From Candidatus Bathyarchaeota archaeon (GTDB lineage Archaea > Thermoproteota > Bathyarchaeia > RBG-16-48-13 > GCA-020355125), in NCBI GenBank assembly GCA_030617005.1, contig JAUWWH010000015.1, positions 1 through 9,149 on the forward strand: a stretch of DNA of 9,149 nt, given 5' to 3'. A model generated the notes under the pieces. The model searched no databases and was not told the origin of the DNA. It was given only the letters and a program-made list of their open reading frames with translations. Below, piece after piece: positions 5,618-9,149 of this stretch. Within the stretch, counting starts at the first letter, position 1, and each line of letters starts with the position of its first letter. The position numbers were made by a program, and so were the translations under genes.

Positions 5618-5618
5618 T

Positions 5619-7016
5619 TTAATTCTGTGGAAACTTTTTAATAATTTTCTCGAATAATTCTACACCTAGATCCAGTTCTTCGTCAGTTGAATAGAGATTA
5701 GGAGCGATTGTGAAGGTGCTCTTATACCATCCTCCTTGATCCAGGATTAATCCGTATCTCTTTCCATCACTGGCTTGAATATTTGGGTTTAGACCTATAT
5801 CAAATATCTTCCCACATAATTCTCTGTTTGGAGTTCTTCCATTTGGATATGTGATCTCTACCCTTATAGCAGCTCCAAGATTATCCACATAACCTACAAC
5901 AGGATATCTGTTTTCAATTTCTTTGAGCTGTTTGGTTAAGTATTCACCGATATGGTTGGCTTTGTCTTCAAAGTTTTCTCTCTTAATCAGTTCCATAACA
6001 GCTAAACCACAAGCTGTTCCAAGCGTATTTGAGCTGAAAGTGCAATGGGTCATCCCAGGACCCCAAATATCGTGCGCCATGAGTTCTTTTCTTGCGATTA
6101 TACCTGATATAGGATTTAGACCGTTAGTAAAAGCCTTTCCAAAAATTATTATATCAGGTGTTATTCCAAAATGCTCAATCGCCCACATTTTTCCAGTTCT
6201 AAAGAATCCCATCTGGATTTCATCGTCAATCATTAATATTCCATATTTCTTACATACTTCAGCAATTTTTCTGAAGTACCCTTCCGGAGGCTTAGCATAT
6301 CCGCCTGTTCCTTGAACAGCCTCAAATATTATCATACCAGGTTCGGGATCCCCTTGCTTATCAATGATTGAAAAATACTCCGTTTCGAATAATCTCTCAA
6401 ACATTTGAGCACAATAGAGGTTGCAGTCCTCAGGCTTCATATTGTAGAAACAATAGAAACAGTAGGGGTACGGAATGAAGATTGCTCTGTCTCCAAAATG
6501 TCCATAGCTTTTCCTGTATCTGGCTGATGAGGTGACAGCAGTAGCTCCTAAAGTTCTACCATGATATCCTCCATAGAATGCGAAAGTAAGTTGTTTATTT
6601 GTATAATTTCTTGCTAATTTCAAAGCATCTTCTACAGCAGAACTACCTCCAACATTAAACTGTACTCTTCCATCCATTCCAACAGTTTTATTGGTCATAT
6701 CTGCTATCTCCTTAGCAAGAACTATTTTCTCCTCATGAAGATATTGACAAGCAAGTTGAGGTAATTCATCCAATTGTTTTTTGAGAGCATCTATTATGAA
6801 TTTATTTCCATATCCAAAGTTACACGCAGAATACCACATCTGCCAGTCTAAATATTGTTGACCTTTATTATCCCAGAGAAAGCTGCCTTTACATCTTTTA
6901 AATATTGGTGGGATGGTAGCATAGTGAACCGTATCACCCCAGCTACAAACTTCTTCTTCAATTGTTCTTAATCGCTCTTCTAACAAAGTTATCGTTTCTA
7001 TTAGATAAATTATCAT
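5619..7016 (-). CDS. Class-III PLP-dependent aminotransferase-fold enzyme
   Basis: A full-length 465-residue fold-type-I PLP enzyme of aminotransferase class III (GABA, ornithine and acetylornithine aminotransferases and relatives). Visible motifs are the phosphate-binding NVGGSSAVEDALKLAR (121-136), the cofactor-stacking FYGGYHGRTLGATAVT (147-162), LMIDDEIQMGFFRTGK with D265 against the pyridine nitrogen, and IIIFGKAFTNGL with the Schiff-base lysine K294. Cysteines at 186, 189, 198 and 202 form a CX2C-X8-CX3C insert, which I recall in archaeal GABA-transaminase-like members. Members of this fold also act as amino-acid racemases (Pyrococcus) and as phospho-lyases for phosphoethanolamine or phosphohydroxylysine, so 'aminotransferase' is a fold call. 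First gene of the cassette. ATG at 7016 lacks a Shine-Dalgarno; TTG at 6986 would remove ten atypical residues. Two lines counted gave 33-35% G+C. Confidence 0.94.
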   Translation of the reverse strand: MIIYLIETITLLEERLRTIEEEVCSWGDTVHYATIPPIFKRCKGSFLWDNKGQQYLDWQMWYSACNFGYGNKFIIDALKKQLDELPQLACQYLHEEKIVLAKEIADMTNKTVGMDGRVQFNVGGSSAVEDALKLARNYTNKQLTFAFYGGYHGRTLGATAVTSSARYRKSYGHFGDRAIFIPYPYCFYCFYNMKPEDCNLYCAQMFERLFETEYFSIIDKQGDPEPGMIIFEAVQGTGGYAKPPEGYFRKIAEVCKKYGILMIDDEIQMGFFRTGKMWAIEHFGITPDIIIFGKAFTNGLNPISGIIARKELMAHDIWGPGMTHCTFSSNTLGTACGLAVMELIKRENFEDKANHIGEYLTKQLKEIENRYPVVGYVDNLGAAIRVEITYPNGRTPNRELCGKIFDIGLNPNIQASDGKRYGLILDQGGWYKSTFTIAPNLYSTDEELDLGVELFEKIIKKFPQN

Positions 7017-7063
7017 TCATAAAAATTTTTAGAAAAATTAAATGATTTAATCAAGCTCCCAAA

Positions 7064-7073
7064 TTTATTAAAA
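7064..7073 (-). promoter_or_regulatory. Possible TATA box of the three-gene cassette
   Basis: The minus strand reads TTTTAATAAA about 50 bases before the aminotransferase ATG. A start 25 bases downstream would leave a leader of roughly 25-30 bases with no Shine-Dalgarno. The whole region is AT-rich, so this is a weak call; TATAATC near 7100 is an alternative. Confidence 0.33.
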
Positions 7074-7205
7074 TTGAACGAAAAACTCAAGGGATTATAA
7101 GCTAAACATCAACGCAGGTTTCTTCAAAAAAACACATAACAGAGGAAAAACAGTGAAATTTGAGAGATTTTTTATCATCTTTGTATATATTAACTTATAC
7201 AAGGG

Positions 7206-7388
7206 ATGGGAAAACTAAAATTAACCGGTATTCGGATAGATGAGGAAATTCTTTAAAAGGCCAAGAAAGTCGGCATAAATATCTCTAAAACATGTGAAAA
7301 TGCCTTAAAATTAGCAATCCATCAATTAAAACCGATTTATGAACAAAGCAAACCCGAAGACCGCCCAGAAACTACCAAAAATAATCTA
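7206..7388 (+). pseudogene. Ribbon-helix-helix (CcdA/CopG-like) gene with nonsense codon
   Basis: The frame reads MGKLKLTGIRIDEEIL, then TAA (7254-7256), then KAKKVGINISKTCENAL, KLAIHQLKPIYE and QSKPEDRPETTKNN. Reading the stop as Glu (GAA, one base away) gives a classic RHH antitoxin or CopG layout: a strand (KLTGIRIDEEI), a first helix (xKAKKVG), and a second helix starting at NISKTCENALKLAI. Only one base separates it from an intact gene. Without another stop the frame would run on into the antisense of the tRNA-Gly gene, so its true end may have been lost too. A TATATAT lies about 20 bases before the ATG and AAGGG directly before it. No toxin partner is visible on either side. There is no internal ATG to rescue the rest. 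Confidence 0.55.
7377..7384 (-). terminator. T-run behind tRNA-Gly
   Basis: On the minus strand ATTATTTTTGG follows the tRNA CCA end after about 10 bases. A short T-run just past a tRNA is the usual archaeal terminator. It is weak, five T's only, and lies inside the broken RHH gene on the other strand. Confidence 0.3.
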
Positions 7389-7389
7389 T

Positions 7390-7466
7390 TGGTGCGGTTG
7401 CCGGGATTTGAACCCGGGTCACCAGCGTGGCAGGCTGACGTCCTAACCAAACTAGACGACAACCGC
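7390..7466 (-). tRNA. tRNA-Gly(GCC)
   Basis: A complete cloverleaf. The acceptor GCGGTTG pairs with CAACCGC, followed by A and an encoded CCA (7390-7392). The D-arm stem is GTCT/GGAC, and the loop ends in GGTTA. The anticodon arm is TCAGC-CTGCCAC-GCTGG, giving anticodon GCC for glycine codons GGC and GGU. The variable loop is TGAC and the T-arm is CCGGG-TTCAAAT-CCCGG. The length is 74 bases without CCA. There is no intron. A box and B box sequences are canonical for the tRNA itself. Confidence 0.96.
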
Positions 7467-7496
7467 AACGAGTCTCATCAGTTCTATTAACAGCGC

Positions 7497-7506
7497 ATAA
7501 GTTTAA
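7497..7506 (-). promoter_or_regulatory. Possible TATA box of tRNA-Gly
   Basis: The minus strand reads GCTTAAACTTATG about 35 bases before the first base of the tRNA, which would give a primary transcript with a leader of about 10 bases. It matches the archaeal TTTAWATA consensus only in part. Confidence 0.35.
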
Positions 7507-7744
7507 GCGTTACTAGAAACTTGAAAGGTTTTCGTTTACCTTTAACCCTTAAATGATCTAAAATTTAAGCCTTATCAGCAATCTTACATGCATAATATAA
7601 GTTAGGTTAAATGGTGAAAAAAAATATAACTTTTAATTCCGAGAAAAGGAGAATATTCAACGCACAAAATAATTAAGTATACCCCAGCATACAACCACAT
7701 TGAATTAGAAAAAAATTAGGATTGACACAAGGTCGAGAACCATT

Positions 7745-7942
7745 ATGGTAAAAAAGAGGACATGCAACATCGACGCATGTGGAAGAGAAGCGGTGCGCTC
7801 CTTGGCTTCGGATAGAGTAGAACGATCTGGTCTAAAAGTTGAGGGAGAGAAACGAGCGTACTTATGTAAACAACATTACAAGGAATTCAAGAAGAGAACA
7901 AAGAAAGATAGGAAAATCGAGCGATTAAAATGGGGTATTTAA
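7745..7942 (+). CDS. Small basic C/H zinc-finger protein (65 residues)
   Basis: A 65-residue, lysine- and arginine-rich protein. C7, C12, C41 and H44 form a CX4C...CX2H arrangement: RTCNIDACGREAVRSL at the front and AYLCKQHYKEFKKR at the back, followed by the basic tail TKKDRKIERLKWGI. Small proteins of this style ('CxxxxCGREAVRS...YLCKxHYKxxKK') are common in archaeal genomes as I know them; a nucleic-acid or ribosome-associated zinc protein is likely, but no function is established. It is the only clear intact plus-strand protein gene here. Start ATG at 7745; AAGG lies about 14 bases upstream, so the ribosome site is weak. It converges with the double zinc-ribbon gene, 38 bases apart. Confidence 0.75.
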   Translation: MVKKRTCNIDACGREAVRSLASDRVERSGLKVEGEKRAYLCKQHYKEFKKRTKKDRKIERLKWGI

Positions 7943-7980
7943 AAACTTAAAAAAGATGAATGAAGGAAAGATGATTCTAC

Positions 7981-8277
7981 CTACTTAAGTTCTGATCCAC
8001 ATTTATAGCAGTATTTAGCTGAACCCAAGTTCTTTTTACCACAACTAGAACATGAAACCGGAGCTTTTTGAGTTGATTTACTAATGCTTTCTCGAACACT
8101 CTCAACTGCTTTTTCCATCTCTTTTGTGACAGTTGATAAGATTTGCGCTAATTGTTTTTCCCAATTCCATGGTGGGGAGACGCCTGCTTCTATACCTTTC
8201 TGAGTCCTTGTACCACATTTAAGGCAGAAATATGCCTTTTCAGGAAGTTCTTCAGCACACTTGGAACAATAAACCAT
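7981..8277 (-). CDS. Double zinc-ribbon protein (98 residues)
   Basis: Two zinc ribbons frame a helical linker. The N-terminal ribbon is VYCSKCAEELPEKAYFC-LKCG (C4, C7, C18, C21) and the C-terminal ribbon is VSCSSCGKKNLGSAKYC-YKCG (C76, C79, C90, C93). The linker, about residues 38-72 (NWEKQLAQILSTVTKEM and onward), is amphipathic and may form a coiled coil. Proteins of this layout belong to the broad zinc-ribbon group (zinc_ribbon_2/DZR-like) and usually act in protein contacts; no substrate is visible. ATG at 8277 has the Shine-Dalgarno AGGTGAT a few bases upstream, and a TATA-like ATTTAAAT lies at 8311-8318. It lies downstream of the Nudix gene with a 115-base gap, so it is probably transcribed on its own. 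Confidence 0.84.
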   Translation of the reverse strand: MVYCSKCAEELPEKAYFCLKCGTRTQKGIEAGVSPPWNWEKQLAQILSTVTKEMEKAVESVRESISKSTQKAPVSCSSCGKKNLGSAKYCYKCGSELK

Positions 8278-8310
8278 AATATCACCTAAGTTAGATAGAG
8301 GAAATGTAAA

Positions 8311-8318
8311 ATTTAAAT
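8311..8318 (-). promoter_or_regulatory. TATA box of the double zinc-ribbon gene
   Basis: ATTTAAAT on the minus strand, preceded by the purine-rich AAAAG. The expected transcription start is near 8290, about a dozen bases before the ATG at 8277, leaving just room for the AGGTGAT ribosome site. Confidence 0.4.
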
Positions 8319-8392
8319 CTTTTAAAAAATTGATGAAAACTCAAAAAATATTTTCTGATACTGAAACAAAATAGTAAACGATGGGTCCAAAT

Positions 8393-8866
8393 TTATTTTT
8401 GAGATGCAGCTACCACCTGAGAGGCGATGGAATTAGGACGTAGAGGTAAAGGTTCAGATAATTGAAACCAAGCAGCGTTCTCCAATTCTTTAGATTTCTC
8501 AATATGCATCTGCTGCGTCTTTGCCTTAAATCCGATCATCAATAGATTCCGATTTTTCAGGGGATATGTTTTCAACAGATATAAGTCAAACAGTTCCAAC
8601 CCAACCTCCTCTTGGACTTCACGAATAGCCGCCTTTTCAGCACTCTCACCGGATTTCACATGCCCCGCAATAAGGCCCCAATAAGGGTGAAGCCAACCAA
8701 CACTTCTCGTTAATAAAATTCTATTTGCATTAGTAACGGCAACAATAACTGCAGGAGATGATGTGTCAAAAAATACATGGTTACATTTGGAACAATACTT
8801 CTCTTTACTCCCATCTAGGAGAGTCTTAAATCTTAAATCTTGCCCGCAATAACTACAATATTTCAC
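8393..8866 (-). CDS. Zinc-ribbon Nudix hydrolase, NudC-like
   Basis: A 157-residue enzyme. Residues 4-28 form a zinc ribbon (C4, C7, C25, C28: YCSYCG...YCSKCN). The Nudix domain follows, with a perfect box from G68 to L90, GHVKSGESAEKAAIREVQEEVGLE, that fits Gx5Ex7REUxEExGU and binds the catalytic metal through E83, E86 and E87. The fold splits nucleoside diphosphates linked to a second group. A zinc ribbon before the Nudix domain and SSPAVIVAV recall NudC NADH/NAD-cap pyrophosphatases, but the SQPWPFPxS signature is replaced (TYPLKNRNLL), so NAD(H) specificity is unproven. Start is GTG at 8866 with AAGGTGA 5 bases upstream. It lies 53 bases after deoC on the same strand, possibly one unit for nucleotide clean-up. 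Confidence 0.91.
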   Translation of the reverse strand: MKYCSYCGQDLRFKTLLDGSKEKYCSKCNHVFFDTSSPAVIVAVTNANRILLTRSVGWLHPYWGLIAGHVKSGESAEKAAIREVQEEVGLELFDLYLLKTYPLKNRNLLMIGFKAKTQQMHIEKSKELENAAWFQLSEPLPLRPNSIASQVVAASQK

Positions 8867-8919
8867 TTTTTCACCTTATACTAATTATGTTAATAAAAAA
8901 TGGGAGGGGGAAATCGAGG

Positions 8920-9149
8920 TTATTCTGGATAGCCCTCAAGGATTCTTATTCCACTAGAAGCGCCAAGCCTTGATGCTCCAGCATTAACCATCTTTAAGGC
9001 ATCCTCGTATGTTCTAATTCCTCCCGCAGCTTTTACACCCATCTGATTCCCTGCAATTTTTCGTAACAATTTAACATCCTCCACTTTCGCACCATAGTCA
9101 CCGAATCCTGTGGATGTCTTAACGAAGTCACATCCTGAATCAAGAATGA
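8920..9149 (-). CDS. deoC: Deoxyribose-phosphate aldolase, C-terminal part
   Basis: The last 76 residues of DeoC; the front is cut by the right edge. DeoC splits 2-deoxyribose-5-phosphate into glyceraldehyde-3-phosphate and acetaldehyde through a lysine Schiff base, in the cytoplasm, as part of deoxynucleoside breakdown. The piece begins [16 protein letters not shown], where the lysine of 'VKTSTG' is the Schiff-base residue. The second essential lysine is in [15 protein letters not shown], and the phosphate-binding end is [15 protein letters not shown]. Both catalytic lysines are present and the frame is clean, so the gene is probably intact. It stops 53 bases before the Nudix gene, which may be co-transcribed with it. 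Confidence 0.95.
   Translation of the reverse strand, partial: ILDSGCDFVKTSTGFGDYGAKVEDVKLLRKIAGNQMGVKAAGGIRTYEDALKMVNAGASRLGASSGIRILEGYPE

Noticed and set aside
5923..6315. 130-codon plus-strand frame inside the aminotransferase
   Set aside because: Antisense shadow of a clearly real gene with full catalytic motifs.
7611..7676. 21-codon plus-strand frame MVKKNITFNSEKRRIF...
   Set aside because: Too short, no ribosome site, AT-rich surroundings; no way to tell from chance.
8331..8365. TGATGA followed by two CTGA/ACTGA boxes, like a C/D box RNA
   Set aside because: The first box lacks the leading purine, no internal C' box is present and spacing is irregular; AT-rich chance is likelier.
1..9149. 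CRISPR arrays, insertion sequences, long direct repeats
   Set aside because: No regularly spaced repeats, no transposase motifs and no long terminal inverted repeats were seen on either strand.

Overview
The window reads as a piece of an archaeal chromosome. The clearest signs are a two-repeat TATA-binding protein, a single-OB-fold RPA/SSB-type protein, an intronless tRNA-Gly with an encoded CCA end, several short zinc-ribbon proteins, and promoters that look like BRE/TATA elements. The mix of families fits the TACK group and especially Bathyarchaeia, but that placement is an inference from sequence style and was not searched. Most genes lie on the minus strand.

Left part (1-1090): the first 25 codons of a probable radical SAM protein leave the window at base 1. 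Upstream of it are a possible broken 40-residue frame, a winged-helix plus ribbon-helix-helix regulator, and an OB-fold ssDNA-binding protein with a very good Shine-Dalgarno. From 1082 to 1932 the DNA is mostly decayed: an interrupted frame ending on the ATGA of the OB gene, a degenerate tRNA 3' half ending in CCA, and a small gene broken by what looks like a 7-base insertion.

Middle (2038-3594): tbp is followed 3 bases after its stop by a frameshifted DUF2116-like zinc ribbon, and that by an intact 50-residue four-cysteine protein. The three look like a tbp operon whose middle gene is broken. A winged-helix protein with its own TATA box lies upstream.

Middle-right (3800-7016): a compact three-gene cassette encodes a class-III PLP aminotransferase-fold enzyme, a HAD phosphatase of the PSP/MtnX type and an APH/choline-kinase-like phosphotransferase, with 1- and 12-base gaps. 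Lines counted by hand run near 28-35% G+C against 57-58% in tbp. The cassette genes lack the Shine-Dalgarno sites seen at many other genes here, so the cassette looks acquired. It probably builds or salvages an amino-bearing metabolite through phosphorylated and dephosphorylated states. This is the most interesting system in the window, and its substrate is unknown.

Right part (7200-9149): an antitoxin-like ribbon-helix-helix gene carries a nonsense codon and runs up to tRNA-Gly(GCC). It is followed by a small C/H zinc protein on the plus strand, a double zinc-ribbon protein, a zinc-ribbon Nudix hydrolase and the C-terminal third of deoxyribose-phosphate aldolase. The recurrent theme is many very small Cys-rich or DNA-binding genes, several of them broken. 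They are either true pseudogenes or indel errors in a draft assembly.
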